From positions 177,620 to 241,619 of the forward strand of contig NZ_FCOA02000008.1 in NCBI RefSeq assembly GCF_001544875.2: 64,000 bases of DNA. Reading direction: 5' to 3'. This DNA comes from Caballeronia hypogeia (GTDB lineage Bacteria > Pseudomonadota > Gammaproteobacteria > Burkholderiales > Burkholderiaceae). Each line of letters starts with the position of its first letter. The stretch's first letter is position 1. The notes below the pieces were generated by a model. It saw nothing but the letters and a program-made list of their open reading frames with translations. It did no database searches and was not told the origin of the DNA. Below are positions 25,254 through 37,412 of this stretch, piece by piece. Position numbers and translations under genes: made by a program.

Positions 25254-25958
25254 TTAACTGAGCGCTTCACGTTCGAGCTGATCGCGCGAGATATGCCGCA
25301 CGTCCGTGCCCTTCACGATGTAAATGATGAACTCGGCGATGTTCTTCGCGTGATCGCCGATGCGCTCCACCGCCTTTGCGATGAACAGATAGTCGAGGCC
25401 CGCGGAAATGGTGCGCGGATCTTCCATCATGTACGTCACGAGCTTGCGCACGAAGGCCCGGAATTCATCGTCGATGGCCTTGTCGTCGCGCACGATCTGC
25501 GCGGCAGCGACCGTGTCGAGACGCGCGAACGCATCGAGCGCGCGGCGCAGGATGGATACCGCCATCTCGCCCGACAGCTTGATCTCCGCGATGTTCACCG
25601 TGCGGCCAGCGCCGTCTTCGTTGATGCGCTTCACGCGCTTGGCGATCTTCTCGGCTTCGTCGCCGGCGCGTTCGAGATTGGTGATGGTCTTCGAAATCGC
25701 CATCAGAAGACGCAGGTCGCGTGCGGCCGGCTGACGGCGCGCGATGATATTGCTGCACTCCTCGTCGATCTCGACTTCCATCGTGTTCAGGCGCGCTTCG
25801 GCCGCGATCACCTGATCGGCGATGGCGATGTCGAATTCGTTCAGCGCCTGCATCGCGGCGATGATCTGCGATTCGACCAGACCGCCCATTTCCAGCACTT
25901 TCGACGACACCGCGTTGAGATCGGCGTCGAACTGGCTCGAGAGATGTTTATCGGACAT
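25254..25958 (-). CDS. phoU: Phosphate signalling protein PhoU
   Basis: 234 residues, all-helical with two tandem PhoU repeats; each carries the metal-binding E/D-xxx-D pattern (ITNLERAGDEAEKIAKRV in the first, AVERIGDHAKNIAEFIIYIV in the second). PhoU links the Pst transporter to PhoR and keeps the regulon off when phosphate is sufficient. The start MSDKHLSSQFDADLN at 25958 is the normal one. 39 bp separate it from pstB. Confidence 0.97.
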   Translation of the reverse strand: MSDKHLSSQFDADLNAVSSKVLEMGGLVESQIIAAMQALNEFDIAIADQVIAAEARLNTMEVEIDEECSNIIARRQPAARDLRLLMAISKTITNLERAGDEAEKIAKRVKRINEDGAGRTVNIAEIKLSGEMAVSILRRALDAFARLDTVAAAQIVRDDKAIDDEFRAFVRKLVTYMMEDPRTISAGLDYLFIAKAVERIGDHAKNIAEFIIYIVKGTDVRHISRDQLEREALS

Positions 25959-25997
25959 ATGTGCTCCTTAAGCCTGTGTGTTTCACCTGGCTGACGA

Positions 25998-26858
25998 TCA
26001 GCCGAAGCGGCCCGTAATGTAGTCTTCCGTTTCCTTGCGGGCCGGCTTGATGAAGATCTTTTCGGTATCGCCGAACTCGATCAATTCACCGAGGTACATA
26101 TAGGCAGTGTAGTCCGAACAACGCGCCGCCTGCTGCATGTTGTGCGTGACGATGACGACCGTGTAATCGCTCTTCAGCTCGGCGATCAGCTCTTCGATAC
26201 GACCCGTCGAAATCGGATCGAGCGCCGAGCACGGCTCGTCGAGCAGCAGCACTTCCGGACGGATCGCGATGCCGCGCGCGATACACAGACGCTGCTGCTG
26301 GCCTCCCGACAGACCATAGCCGCTCTGCTGCAGCTTGTCCTTCACTTCGCCCCAGAGCGCGGCCTTCGTGAGCGCCCATTCGACGCGGTCATCCATCTCC
26401 GAGCGCGACAGTTGCTCGAACATCTTCACGCCGAATGCGATGTTGTCGTAGATCGACATGGGGAACGGCGTCGGCTTCTGGAACACCATGCCGACGCGTG
26501 CGCGCAAGAGCGAAATGTCCTTCGTCGTGTCGAGCAGATTGGCCCCGTCCATCAGGATTTCGCCTTCCGCGCGCTGCTCCGGATAGAGCGCGTACATCTT
26601 GTTGAAGGTGCGCAAGAGCGTGGACTTGCCGCAACCCGACGGTCCGATGAAGGCCGTCACCTTCTTCTCCGGAATGCGCAGGTTGATGTTCTTCAGCGCG
26701 TGATATTTGTTGTAGAAGAAGTTGAGGTTCTTCACCTCGATCTTCGGCTTGATGGAATCCGCCGGCTGCGAGCCGTGGGTCGGGCGCACGCTGCCGGGAA
26801 CCGGGCCGCGCTCGACTGGCGTCTCTTGGTGGTTGACACCGCTTTCGACCATATTCAT
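25998..26858 (-). CDS. pstB: Phosphate ABC transporter ATPase PstB
   Basis: 286 residues. ATPase of the high-affinity phosphate importer. Walker [10 protein letters not shown] at 72-80, signature [14 protein letters not shown], Walker [13 protein letters not shown], and the family ending DYITGRFG. An N-terminal extension of about 38 polar residues precedes the domain; it is a common feature in Burkholderia PstB but a later start cannot be excluded. 15 bp from pstA. Confidence 0.97.
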   Translation of the reverse strand: MNMVESGVNHQETPVERGPVPGSVRPTHGSQPADSIKPKIEVKNLNFFYNKYHALKNINLRIPEKKVTAFIGPSGCGKSTLLRTFNKMYALYPEQRAEGEILMDGANLLDTTKDISLLRARVGMVFQKPTPFPMSIYDNIAFGVKMFEQLSRSEMDDRVEWALTKAALWGEVKDKLQQSGYGLSGGQQQRLCIARGIAIRPEVLLLDEPCSALDPISTGRIEELIAELKSDYTVVIVTHNMQQAARCSDYTAYMYLGELIEFGDTEKIFIKPARKETEDYITGRFG

Positions 26859-26873
26859 GGAATCACTCCACCC

Positions 26874-27761
26874 TTATTTCTTCGAGAAGATCGCCCGCGC
26901 CAGGATATTCAGACCCAGCACGCCGAGCGTAATCAGGAACACACCGGCCCACGCGAGCGATTGCCACTGCGGGAACGGACTCATCGCGAACTTGTAAATC
27001 GTGACCGGCAGATTCGCTACCGGCTGATTCATGTCCAGCGAGAAAAATTGATTCGACAGCGCCGTGAAAAGCAGCGGCGCGGTTTCGCCGGCGATACGCG
27101 CGACCGCCAGCAACACGCCCGTCACGATGCCGCCGACCGACGCCTTCAACGTGATCGACATCACCATCTTCCACTTCGGCGTGCCGAGCGCGAACGCGGC
27201 TTCACGCAGTGCGTTGGGCACGAGCTTCAGCATGTTTTCGGTCGTGCGGATCACGATCGGAATCTGCAGCAAGGCCAGCGCGATCACGCCCGCCCAGCCG
27301 GAGAAGCGGCCCATCTTCGCGACGACGATCGCATACACGAACAGACCGACGACGATGGAAGGCGCGGACAGCAAAATGTCGTTGATGAAGCGCGTCACGC
27401 TCGCGAGCCAGCGCTTCTGGCCGTACTCGGCGAGATATACGCCTGCGAGAATGCCGAGCGGCGTGCCGACGAACGTGGCGAGCACGACCAGCATCAGCGA
27501 ACCGACGATCGCGTTGGCGAGACCGCCGCCATCGGTATTCGGCGGGGGCGTCGACTGCGTGAACAGATCGACCGACAATCCGCCGATGCCGAGCTTCAGC
27601 GTCGTGAAGAGAATCCACACGAGCCAGAGGAGGCCGAAGGCCATCGCGGCGAGCGAGAGCGTCAGCGCGACTGCATTGGTGCCGCGGCGGCGGCGCTGCA
27701 GCTTCTCGCGCGTCTTTTGCACGCGCTCCATGTCCTGATTGAACGTAGCGGGACGGCTCAT
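26874..27761 (-). CDS. pstA: Phosphate ABC transporter permease PstA
   Basis: 295-residue inner-membrane permease with six hydrophobic helices and the permease EAA-type loop ([20 protein letters not shown]). Forms the phosphate channel with PstC. Its ATG at 27761 shares one base with the TAA of pstC (TAATG), so the two subunits are translationally coupled. Confidence 0.96.
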   Translation of the reverse strand: MSRPATFNQDMERVQKTREKLQRRRRGTNAVALTLSLAAMAFGLLWLVWILFTTLKLGIGGLSVDLFTQSTPPPNTDGGGLANAIVGSLMLVVLATFVGTPLGILAGVYLAEYGQKRWLASVTRFINDILLSAPSIVVGLFVYAIVVAKMGRFSGWAGVIALALLQIPIVIRTTENMLKLVPNALREAAFALGTPKWKMVMSITLKASVGGIVTGVLLAVARIAGETAPLLFTALSNQFFSLDMNQPVANLPVTIYKFAMSPFPQWQSLAWAGVFLITLGVLGLNILARAIFSKK

Positions 27762-28744
27762 TATTTACGGCCCTCCCCGCGTTCCATGCGCAAAAGCATC
27801 AGCTTCGAAAACGCGAGTACGAAGAAAGTGATCACGAACAGAATGAGACCGAGTTCCATCAATGCCGACGTATGCAGGCCCGGGCTCGCTTCCGCGAATT
27901 CGTTCGCGAGCGCCGAGGTGATGCTGTTGCCGGGGGAAAAGAGCGACACGTTGTCGAGCAGGTTCGTGTTGCCGATCACGAAGGTGACCGCCATGGTCTC
28001 GCCGAGCGCGCGGCCGAGACCCAGCATCACGCCGCCGATCACACCGGCGCGCGTATAGGGCAACACGATCTTCCACATCACTTCCCAGGTCGTGCAGCCG
28101 ATGCCGTACGCCGATTCCTTCAGCAGCACCGGCGTGACTTCGAACACGTCGCGCATCACCGAGGCGATGTACGGGATGATCATGATCGCGAGAATCACGC
28201 CCGCGCACAGAATGCCGATACCGATCGGCGGGCCCTGAAAGAACATGCCGATCACGGGCACGTCGCCCAGCAGATGACCGAGCGGCTTCTCGAAGTACTC
28301 CGCGAAGATCGGCGCGAACACGAGCAGGCCCCACATGCCGTACACGATCGACGGGATCGCCGCGAGCAGCTCGATCGCGACACCTAGCGGACGGCGCAGC
28401 CACGCGGGCGAGAGTTCGGTCAGGAACAGCGCGATGCCGAAGCTGACCGGCACGGCGATGATAAGCGCGATGATCGAGGTCGCGATGGTGCCGTAGATAG
28501 GCACGAGCGCGCCGAAGCTTTCGCTGGGTGGATCCCATTCCGCACGCCACAGGAACGAGAGGCCGAATTTCTGAATGGTCGGCATCGACGCGATGAGCAG
28601 CGAAACGATGATGCCGCCGAGCAGAAGCAACGTGATGACGGCCGCGAGCCGCGTCACGCCACCGAAAATGAGGTCGCCGAAACGGCTCGGCGCGCGCTGG
28701 GTATGCGCCGCCGGCACGGCCGACGATAAGTTGATGTCCGACAT
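27761..28744 (-). CDS. pstC: Phosphate ABC transporter permease PstC
   Basis: 327 residues from ATG 28744 ([14 protein letters not shown]); an open reading upstream to 28855 crosses the intercistronic hairpin and is not used. Six membrane helices and the loop [20 protein letters not shown], partner of PstA. A 124-bp gap with a hairpin separates it from pstS, a usual arrangement that allows more binding protein than permease to be made. Confidence 0.95.
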   Translation of the reverse strand: MSDINLSSAVPAAHTQRAPSRFGDLIFGGVTRLAAVITLLLLGGIIVSLLIASMPTIQKFGLSFLWRAEWDPPSESFGALVPIYGTIATSIIALIIAVPVSFGIALFLTELSPAWLRRPLGVAIELLAAIPSIVYGMWGLLVFAPIFAEYFEKPLGHLLGDVPVIGMFFQGPPIGIGILCAGVILAIMIIPYIASVMRDVFEVTPVLLKESAYGIGCTTWEVMWKIVLPYTRAGVIGGVMLGLGRALGETMAVTFVIGNTNLLDNVSLFSPGNSITSALANEFAEASPGLHTSALMELGLILFVITFFVLAFSKLMLLRMERGEGRK

Positions 28745-28819
28745 GGGAGCCTTGGTTTCGCTACGTGTCAGACCGCGCGACACGCCCTTCGACGAACCGC
28801 GCGGCTTCCTTCCTTGCTG

Positions 28820-28849
28820 ACTGTCCGGGCTAAAGCAGCTTAGGACAGT
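28820..28849 (-). other. Intercistronic hairpin between pstS and pstC
   Basis: Stem ACTGTCC / GGACAGT enclosing a smaller CTAA-rich stem, starting 19 nt after the pstS stop. No U-tract. It probably stabilises or partly terminates the pstS mRNA end, giving unequal expression along the operon. Confidence 0.5.
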
Positions 28850-28868
28850 TTCCAACTACGTGTATGGC

Positions 28869-29900
28869 TTACTCCGCGACGGCCTTGCCCGAAGCGTCCT
28901 TGACCTTCGCCTTCCACTGCGTCTTGATTTCGGCGACGACCGAATCCGGCAGCGAGATGTAGTCGAGATCGCTGGCAGCCTGGCCGCCGTTCTTGAACGC
29001 CCAGTCGAAGAACTTCAGCGTTTCCGTGCCTTGCGCCGGCTTGTCTTGCGTCGCGTGCAGCAGCACGAAGGTCGCGCCGACGATCGGCCATGCGTTCTTG
29101 CCCGGCTCGTCCGTCAGGATCTGGTAGAAGGACTTCGACCAGTCAGCGCCCGCAGCCGCTGCCTTGAACGTGTCCGTCTTCGGCTCGACGACCATGCCAG
29201 CCGAGTTCTTCATGCCGACGTAGGTCATCTTGTTCTGCTTCGCGTACGCCCACTCCACGTAGCCGATCGCGCCCGGCAGACGCTGCACGAATGCCGCGAC
29301 GCCGTCGTTGCCCTTGCCGCCCGTGCCCGTCGGCCAGTTGACCGTGGAGCCTTCGCCGACCTTCGACTTCCAGTCCGCGTTCACTTTCGACAGGTAGTTC
29401 GTCCAGATGAAGCTGGTGCCCGAACCGTCCGCGCGGCGCACGACAGCGATATCCGTATCCGGCAGCTTGACCTTCGGATTCAGCGCGGCGATCGCCGGGT
29501 CGTTCCACTTCTTGATCTTGCCCAGATAGATGTCGCCGAGCACCTGGCCCGACAGCGTCACTTCGCCAGCCTTCACGCCCGGCACGTTGATCACCGGCAC
29601 CACGCCGCCGACTACCGTCGGGAACTGGAACAGGCCGTCCTTCGCGAGTTCGTCATCTTTCAGCGGAGCGTCCGAGCCCGCGAAATCCACCGTCTTTGCA
29701 ATGATCTGCTTGATACCGCCCGACGAGCCGATGCCTTGGTAGTTCACCTTGCCGCCGCCGGTCTTCTGGTAGGTGTCCGCCCACTTGGTGTAGATCGGAG
29801 CGGCGAAGGTGGAACCCGCGCCGGTGATGTCGGCTGCTTGTGCAGAGATGGCGAACACTGCACCAATCAGACCGGCCAGCGCGGTTTGCATCAATTTCAT
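28869..29900 (-). CDS. pstS: Phosphate-binding protein PstS
   Basis: 343 residues. Signal peptide of about 22 residues (cleavage after AQA), then the PstS fold with the phosphate-binding segments [36 protein letters not shown] and RADGSGTSF. Periplasmic receptor for the Pst importer and first gene of the pst-pho operon. Its promoter region carries a good Pho box and -10. Confidence 0.97.
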   Translation of the reverse strand: MKLMQTALAGLIGAVFAISAQAADITGAGSTFAAPIYTKWADTYQKTGGGKVNYQGIGSSGGIKQIIAKTVDFAGSDAPLKDDELAKDGLFQFPTVVGGVVPVINVPGVKAGEVTLSGQVLGDIYLGKIKKWNDPAIAALNPKVKLPDTDIAVVRRADGSGTSFIWTNYLSKVNADWKSKVGEGSTVNWPTGTGGKGNDGVAAFVQRLPGAIGYVEWAYAKQNKMTYVGMKNSAGMVVEPKTDTFKAAAAGADWSKSFYQILTDEPGKNAWPIVGATFVLLHATQDKPAQGTETLKFFDWAFKNGGQAASDLDYISLPDSVVAEIKTQWKAKVKDASGKAVAE

Positions 29901-29957
29901 TCTTAATCTCCAGGAGGGTGAGCGTGTGTCGTGTGAGCGTGTGAGACGACAACGCGA

Positions 29958-30000
29958 AATATAGGCGGGGTCCGTGACAGTAATATGACTTACCGTGAAC
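29958..30000 (-). promoter_or_regulatory. Pho box and -10 element of the pstS promoter
   Basis: On the minus strand, GTTCACGGTAA, GTCATATTACT and GTCACGG are three half-sites at 11-bp spacing (29974-30000), the last reading CTGTCAC. Exactly 10 bp downstream is TATATT (29958-29963) as -10, with no separate -35. This is the known geometry of PhoB-activated promoters. It lies 58-100 bp before the pstS start. Confidence 0.8.
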
Positions 30001-30071
30001 CCAGCATGTCAGTATGCTTACGTGCTGAAAGTTTGATCACATCCGATTTGTCAAGGGATTGATGCAAATAA

Positions 30072-30095
30072 AAAAGCGGGCCGAAGCCCGCTTTT
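30072..30095 (-). terminator. Terminator of glmM transcript
   Basis: Perfect ten-pair stem AAAAGCGGGC / GCCCGCTTTT with a TTCG-type loop; on the minus strand it runs into six U. About 30 nt after the glmM stop. It insulates glmM from the pst operon. Confidence 0.9.
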
Positions 30096-30124
30096 AGCGA
30101 ATTGTGTCTAAATTCAGTAAACGC

Positions 30125-31486
30125 CTACGAAGTCACCTCTTTCACGATCTGCGCAATCGTTTCCGCGTGCCGAACCGCGTCCTGCTGAGCGGCCGCTTCC
30201 ACCATCACGCGCAACACCGGCTCAGTTCCGGACGCGCGAATCAAGACCCGTCCGTGCGATTCGAGGGAACGCTCGGCTTGTTCGACCGCGCGGCGAATCG
30301 CGTCGCTGCTCTTCCAGTTCGCGCCCGCAGCCATCCGCACGTTGATGAGTTTTTGCGGGAACAGGCTCACGCCGTCGAGCAATTCGGCGAGCGATTTGCC
30401 GCTGCGCTGGATCGCGGCCAGCACGAGCAGCGCGGAGACGATGCCGTCGCCGGTCGAATGGCGGTCGAGCGACAGGATGTGACCCGAGCCTTCCGCGCCC
30501 AGTTGCCAGCCGTTCTCGCGCAGCTTCTCCAGCACGTAGCGGTCGCCCACGGCCGCGCGCACGAACTGCACTCCCACCTCCTTGAGCGCCACCTCGACGG
30601 CCATGTTGGTCATCAGCGTGCCGACCGCGCCTTCGACGCGGCCATCGGTCGCGATGCGGTCCTTGACCAGCACGTAGAGCAACTCGTCGCCGTTGAAAAG
30701 GCGGCCGGTCGAGTCGACGATCTGTACGCGGTCCGCATCGCCGTCGAGCGCAATGCCGAGGTCGGCCTTGTGCTCCACCACGGCGCGCGCGAGCGCCTCG
30801 GGCGCGGTGGCGCCGACGCCGTCGTTGATATTGAAGCCGTTCGGTGACACGCCGATCGACACGACTTCCGCGCCCAGTTCATGGAACACGTGCGGCGCGA
30901 CGTCGTACGCGGCGCCGTGCGCGCAGTCGACGACGAGTTTCAGCCCGCGCAGATCGAAGCTCGCCGGAAACGTGCTCTTGCAGAACTCGATGTAACGGCC
31001 GCCCGCGTCGTCCAGACGGCGCGCCTTGCCGAGGCGCTCGGACGGCGCGCATTCCATCGGCTGCTCGAGCTGCTGCTCGATTTCCAGTTCGACTTCATCG
31101 GGCAGCTTGTTGCCGTCGGCGGAAAAGAACTTGATGCCGTTGTCGTTGTACGGGTTATGCGATGCGCTGATCACGACGCCCGCCGACAGGCGCAGCGCGC
31201 GCGTCAGATAGGCGACGCCCGGCGTGGGCATCGGGCCTGCGAGCATCACGTCGACGCCTGCCGCCGAAAAGCCCGATTCGAGCGCGGCTTCGAGCATATA
31301 ACCCGACACGCGCGTGTCCTTGCCGATCAGCACGGTCGGGCGATTGCCCTTTTTCTGATGCGCGCGGTCGGCGCCGGCGAGCACCTTGCCCGCGGCATAG
31401 CCGAGCTTGAGTACGAAATCCGGCGTGATCGGCGCAACGCCTACGCGCCCCCGAATGCCATCCGTTCCGAAATATTGACGTGCCAT
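30125..31486 (-). CDS. glmM: Phosphoglucosamine mutase
   Basis: 453 residues. Converts glucosamine-6-phosphate to glucosamine-1-phosphate for UDP-GlcNAc, peptidoglycan and LPS. The catalytic phosphoserine is S109 in [16 protein letters not shown]; the metal loop is DGDADR, and the C-terminal phosphate loop is [17 protein letters not shown] 31486 gives [13 protein letters not shown], the family start; the upstream open frame is not used. Last gene of the rlmE-ftsH-folP-glmM series. Confidence 0.97.
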   Translation of the reverse strand: MARQYFGTDGIRGRVGVAPITPDFVLKLGYAAGKVLAGADRAHQKKGNRPTVLIGKDTRVSGYMLEAALESGFSAAGVDVMLAGPMPTPGVAYLTRALRLSAGVVISASHNPYNDNGIKFFSADGNKLPDEVELEIEQQLEQPMECAPSERLGKARRLDDAGGRYIEFCKSTFPASFDLRGLKLVVDCAHGAAYDVAPHVFHELGAEVVSIGVSPNGFNINDGVGATAPEALARAVVEHKADLGIALDGDADRVQIVDSTGRLFNGDELLYVLVKDRIATDGRVEGAVGTLMTNMAVEVALKEVGVQFVRAAVGDRYVLEKLRENGWQLGAEGSGHILSLDRHSTGDGIVSALLVLAAIQRSGKSLAELLDGVSLFPQKLINVRMAAGANWKSSDAIRRAVEQAERSLESHGRVLIRASGTEPVLRVMVEAAAQQDAVRHAETIAQIVKEVTS

Positions 31487-31603
31487 TGTTGCCTGACCCT
31501 CCTCGCGGACGCCTCGCGTCTGTTCCCCGTCCGCGATACATAGTTGATGATTTATAGCGGCGCACGCGCCGGAGCCGCAATTCTTGGTAGCAGCAGCCAA
31601 GTG

Positions 31604-32488
31604 TCAATGATGCCCATCAACGGCAACATCCTTTGTGGCCTGCCAGACTTTCAGCGCATCGACGGTCGGCGCCACGTCGTGCACGCGAATGATCGACGCG
31701 CCGCGTTCCGCCGCGATTACTGCCGCGCCAATGCTCGCCGCAACGCGCTCCCCGGCACCGCGACCAGTCACGGCGCCAAGCATCGACTTGCGTGACATGC
31801 CCGCGAGCAGCGGAAAATCCGATCTGGCTGGCAAAGTCCCGGTAAGGCGCGCCAGCAGCAGATAATTATGCTCGACCGTCTTGCCGAAACCGTATCCCGG
31901 GTCGAGACTGATACGCTCTTTTACAATGCCCGCCCGGGCCAGTGCATCGATCCGTTCCACAAAGAAGGCTCGCACATCCGCGACCACATCCTCGTAGATC
32001 GGCTCGTGAACCTGCATCGTGCGCGGCTCGCCGAGCATGTGCATCACGCACAAACCGCAATGGCTGTCCTTCACGACATCGAGCGCGCCCTCCTGCCGAA
32101 AGCCCCAGATGTCGTTGATCATGTCCGCGCCGGCATCGAGCACGGCACGCATGACGGCGGGTTTGTAGGTATCGACCGAAATCGGCACGCGAGTCGCGCG
32201 CAGCGCCTCGACGATCGGCACCACGCGCTCGAGCTCTTCGTCCAGCGGAACGGGCGGCGCGCCGGGACGCGTCGATTCACCACCGATATCGATCATGTCG
32301 GCGCCATCGGCGAGCATCTGTTCGGCGCGCGCAATCGCGGCATCGCGCGAGAGGAAGCGTCCGCCGTCGGAGAACGAATCAGGCGTGACGTTGAGAATCC
32401 CCATGACCAGCGGGCGTTCGAAGGACAGCGTGAAACGTCCGCACTGGAGCGGTGCCGCTGTCGGGAGAGTGGGAGTCGATGTGGTCAA
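31604..32488 (-). CDS. folP: Dihydropteroate synthase
   Basis: 294-residue TIM-barrel enzyme joining p-aminobenzoate to the pterin pyrophosphate in folate synthesis; the sulfonamide target. Signatures MGILNVTPDSFSDGG and DIGGESTRPGA are near the N-terminus, and GMSRKSMLGAVTGRG and the terminal RVHDVA are near the C-terminus. About 20 residues of variable leader precede the domain. Between ftsH and glmM as in many proteobacteria. Confidence 0.97.
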   Translation of the reverse strand: MTTSTPTLPTAAPLQCGRFTLSFERPLVMGILNVTPDSFSDGGRFLSRDAAIARAEQMLADGADMIDIGGESTRPGAPPVPLDEELERVVPIVEALRATRVPISVDTYKPAVMRAVLDAGADMINDIWGFRQEGALDVVKDSHCGLCVMHMLGEPRTMQVHEPIYEDVVADVRAFFVERIDALARAGIVKERISLDPGYGFGKTVEHNYLLLARLTGTLPARSDFPLLAGMSRKSMLGAVTGRGAGERVAASIGAAVIAAERGASIIRVHDVAPTVDALKVWQATKDVAVDGHH

Positions 32489-32625
32489 GCGAGTCGAACG
32501 AAACGAGGGGTAGGAAACGGGTAGGCGAGCGGGCGTCTGGTCTGCTGGATGGAATTCGAAACAAATCGGATGCTATTGCCACTCCGCGTTCAGTGTCCGG
32601 TTAAAACCAGCGCGTCAAATTGAAA

Positions 32626-32656
32626 ATGGGCCGGTATGCGATGCACACCGGCCCAT
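32626..32656 (-). terminator. Terminator-like hairpin after ftsH
   Basis: Ten-pair stem ATGGGCCGGT / ACCGGCCCAT, 11-nt loop, followed on the minus strand by TTTTC, 18 nt after the ftsH stop. It may partly separate ftsH from folP. Confidence 0.7.
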
Positions 32657-32673
32657 CAACTAGCTCGTGATAC

Positions 32674-34560
<1,887 letters not shown>

Positions 34561-34746
34561 AGCACCACTCCTCACTCATAGACGGGCGCCTACATAAACC
34601 TTGCGACGCCACCAAAGCATTCTAATCCAGACCGCTAACCCCTGCCATAAGGTTTATCTACCGTACAAATAGCGGCAGGCAGGTCTTTTTCGGCATAATC
34701 CGCGAAAATATCGTCGGTTTTCGCCGACTTTATCCAAGCGGGTCGC

Positions 34747-35409
34747 TCAGCCCGGATGCTTGAGCCGTCGCCCGAGAATGAAAGTCTCCGACGATTTGTC
34801 GCGAGACGCCTTGGGCTTGCGCGGCGCCACCACTTTGAACTGGTGCTTGAACTTCTCGACGATCTGACTATAACCGCTGCCATGAAAACATTTGACTAGC
34901 AGCGCACCCTCTGGTTTCAGGTGGTTCTGCGCAAACTCCAGCGCCAGATCGCAGAGATGTTCGATGCGAGCGGCATCCGCACTCGACACACCTGAGAGGT
35001 TGGGGGCCATGTCGGAAATTACAAGGTCCACCTGTCGCTCGCCGACGATTTCATTCAGTTTCGCGAGCACGTCGTCTTCGCGGAAATCGCCCTGAATGAA
35101 CGTGACGTCCGCAATGGGCTCCATCGGCAGAATATCCAGCGCGATGATCGTGCCGTCTATGCCGCCTTCGCGCTCCGTGTTGCGCTTCGAGCCCGCCGAG
35201 AGCTTGTTTCGCGCGTACTGGCTCCAGCTACCTGGCGTGGACCCGAGATCGACGATCACTTGGCCCGGCTTGATGAGCTTGTCCTGTTCGTCGATTTCCT
35301 TGAGCTTGTACGCGGCGCGAGCACGATAGCCCTCACGCTGCGCCATCTTCACGTAGGGATCGTTGATGTGGTCGTGCAACCACGCTTGGTTAAATCGGTT
35401 CTTTGCCAT
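34747..35409 (-). CDS. rlmE: 23S rRNA (uridine-2552-2'-O)-methyltransferase RlmE
   Basis: 220 residues. Also called FtsJ/RrmJ; methylates U2552 in the A-loop during late 50S assembly. SAM-binding [16 protein letters not shown], catalytic-tetrad segments [13 protein letters not shown] (Lys), SDMAPNLSG (Asp) and [11 protein letters not shown] (Lys) are all seen. A short loop around [16 protein letters not shown] residues lengthens it relative to the 209-residue E. coli protein. Directly upstream of ftsH, 186 bp apart. Confidence 0.96.
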   Translation of the reverse strand: MAKNRFNQAWLHDHINDPYVKMAQREGYRARAAYKLKEIDEQDKLIKPGQVIVDLGSTPGSWSQYARNKLSAGSKRNTEREGGIDGTIIALDILPMEPIADVTFIQGDFREDDVLAKLNEIVGERQVDLVISDMAPNLSGVSSADAARIEHLCDLALEFAQNHLKPEGALLVKCFHGSGYSQIVEKFKHQFKVVAPRKPKASRDKSSETFILGRRLKHPG

Positions 35410-35699
35410 TCAGACTGAGTTCAGGTGACGCATCCGGCCGCGAAAGGCGCGTCCGGTGCGGATTTTGCTGCATCGCGCGGGGCTTTTAGCGGATAATACG
35501 CGTCTTGTCGGCCGGACCGGTCTTAGGGCGCTTGCGCGCCACATTCCGGCATCCGGCCTGTTGTGTTTCTGGTGGGCGGCGGCGCGATTCCTGCGCCATA
35601 TTTCCGGTGTGAACCCGGACGCTCGCATCGCCGGCGTGTTCCTACCGCCCTCGCGCGCGCTCCACGCCGCCCATATTTTAGTCGAGTCCCAAATTTCTC

Positions 35700-36239
35700 A
35701 TGCCAGCTCTTAACCTCTCCCCCGCCGAACGCAGCGAGTTGCGCTCCCAGGCCCACGCGTTGAAGCCCGTCGTGCTCGTCGGCGCGGAGGGTCTGACCGA
35801 CGCCGTGCTCAAGGAGATCAACGTTCACCTCGAGGCGCACCAGCTCATCAAGGTTCGCGTGTTCGGCGACGAACGCGAGGCGCGAGTCGAAATCTACGAC
35901 GAGATCTGCGACCGTCTGAACGCGGCGCCTATCCAGCATATCGGCAAGCTGCTGGTGATCTGGAGGCCCGAAGGCGCCGCTCCGAAGAGCCGCGCCACGC
36001 GCACGCGCAGCACCATGCCGCCGAGCGCCGCCGAAGCCGCCGATGAACGCCCGGCCAAAGGCCGCGCGCCGCGTACCGTCAAGGCCGTGAAAATCACGCG
36101 CGACGCGCCCGCGTTCAAGAAGCCCAAGAAGCAGACGCTGAAGGTTCTCGGCAACGAACGCGTGACGGCCGGCGGCAATGTGAAGCGCGCGAAGAAGCGT
36201 CAGCCCAGCGCGAAGCGTCAGCATCAGGCAGTAAAGTAA
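35700..36239 (+). CDS. yhbY: YhbY family RNA-binding protein with basic C-terminal extension
   Basis: 179 residues. The first ~92 match the CRM/YhbY fold (LSPAERSELRSQAHALKPVV, VGAEGLTDAVLKEI with the GxxG-like RNA-binding loop), a pre-50S ribosome-associated protein. The E. coli protein is about 97 residues; here a further ~85 residues rich in Lys, Arg, Ala and Pro follow and are likely disordered, nucleic-acid-binding. Divergent from rlmE across 290 bp with no recognised element. Both genes concern 50S assembly. Confidence 0.9.
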   Translation: MPALNLSPAERSELRSQAHALKPVVLVGAEGLTDAVLKEINVHLEAHQLIKVRVFGDEREARVEIYDEICDRLNAAPIQHIGKLLVIWRPEGAAPKSRATRTRSTMPPSAAEAADERPAKGRAPRTVKAVKITRDAPAFKKPKKQTLKVLGNERVTAGGNVKRAKKRQPSAKRQHQAVK

Positions 36240-36254
36240 GCCGACTTAAACGAA

Positions 36255-36288
36255 CGGCGCGTGCGCTTCCGAAGAAACGCACGCGCCG
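36255..36288. terminator. Stem-loop between yhbY and DUF4149 gene
   Basis: Eleven-pair stem CGGCGCGTGCG / CGCACGCGCCG with a 12-nt loop between convergent stops. No U-tract on either strand, so terminator function is only likely. Confidence 0.5.
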
Positions 36289-36306
36289 TCGAGAAACGAG
36301 CGCGCT

Positions 36307-36822
36307 TCAGCTACGCGCGCGCTTAGCCGCTACTTTCGCCGACTTGCCTTTCGGCACGATCTTGACCGGCGCCGCGCCCGGCAGACGCCAGATCAGCGCG
36401 AGTCCGAACAGGCACTCGACCAGATAGACCGCGCTCGAGATGCCGTGCAGAATGCCGAACTCTTTCGCGTATTGCGAGCTCGCGAGATCGGTGCCGGCTT
36501 CCTGCGCGGCCATGCGCAACGAATTCATGAACGGCTGCAACGCAAAGTAGCCGACCAGCACGCACACGAGCATCACCGCGACTATCCAGCGCACGCGCTT
36601 GTAATCGACGATGCCGCTTTTCACGAAGCGATTGCCGATCAGGATCAGCACGAGCGCGCTGATCACGCCGATGATCGCTTCGATCCGGAACAGTTGCGCA
36701 GCCACCGAACCCGCCGACGTGCGGTCGAGCATGGAAAACAAGACCGGCGCGGCGACGAGGCCCAAGGTCAGCAGACTGCCGACCCAGGCCATGCTGATGA
36801 CGCGAAAGAGTCGGTGCTCCAT
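36307..36822 (-). CDS. DUF4149 membrane protein
   Basis: 171 residues with four hydrophobic helices; the N-terminal GSLLTLGLVAAPVLFSMLDR segment is typical of the DUF4149 (TMEM205-like) family of unknown function. A basic C-terminal tail is cytoplasmic by the positive-inside rule. ATG 36822 overlaps the greA stop (TGATG), so it is translated with greA. Confidence 0.85.
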   Translation of the reverse strand: MEHRLFRVISMAWVGSLLTLGLVAAPVLFSMLDRTSAGSVAAQLFRIEAIIGVISALVLILIGNRFVKSGIVDYKRVRWIVAVMLVCVLVGYFALQPFMNSLRMAAQEAGTDLASSQYAKEFGILHGISSAVYLVECLFGLALIWRLPGAAPVKIVPKGKSAKVAAKRARS

Positions 36823-37298
36823 CAGACGTAGCGAACCGCGATGATTTCGTACTCGCGCGCGCCGCTCGGCGCCTGCACCGAAGCCACATCGCCTTCCGAC
36901 TTCGCGATGAGGGCGCGTGCGATCGGCGAGCTCACCGAAATGAGACCGTGATCGATGTCGGCTTCGTCATCGCCGACGATCTGATACGTGACCATGTTGC
37001 CCGATTCCAGATCTTCCAGCTCGACCGTCGCGCCGAACACGACGCGGCCTTCGGCCTCGACTTGCGTCGGATCGATCACTTGCGCGGCGGCAAGTTTCGA
37101 TTCGATCTCCGCGATGCGGCCCTCGATGAAACCCTGCTTTTCCTTCGCGGCATCGTATTCCGCGTTTTCCGACAGATCGCCCTGCGCGCGCGCTTCCGCG
37201 ATCGCATTGATGACGGCGGGACGCTCGACGGCCTTCAGGCGTTGCAATTCGTCGCGCAGCAACTCCGCGCCGCGCTTCGTCAAAGGAATCGTGCTCAT
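36822..37298 (-). CDS. greA: Transcription elongation factor GreA
   Basis: 158 residues. Rescues backtracked RNA polymerase by stimulating transcript cleavage. N-terminal coiled coil (about 1-75) with the acidic tip [20 protein letters not shown] carrying the catalytic Asp/Glu pair, then the C-terminal FKBP-like globular domain ([14 protein letters not shown]). ATG 37298 gives [14 protein letters not shown]; an upstream extension to 37352 is excluded. 114 bp downstream of carB, behind a strong terminator. Confidence 0.97.
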   Translation of the reverse strand: MSTIPLTKRGAELLRDELQRLKAVERPAVINAIAEARAQGDLSENAEYDAAKEKQGFIEGRIAEIESKLAAAQVIDPTQVEAEGRVVFGATVELEDLESGNMVTYQIVGDDEADIDHGLISVSSPIARALIAKSEGDVASVQAPSGAREYEIIAVRYV

Positions 37299-37324
37299 AG
37301 ACCACTCACAAACAAAAAACAGCC

Positions 37325-37382
37325 GTAAAAAAATTACCGCGGTTAAGCGCATCTCCGGAAAGGAGACGCCGCTTAACCGCGG
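37325..37382 (-). terminator. Strong terminator of carAB
   Basis: Thirteen-pair perfect stem CCGCGGTTAAGCG / CGCTTAACCGCGG with an inner TCTCC/GGAGA stem; on the minus strand it is followed by TAATTTTTTT. About 30 nt after the carB stop. Confidence 0.92.
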
Positions 37383-37412
37383 CTCGTGAAGCTTAGACCA
37401 GTAATCGAAGCC

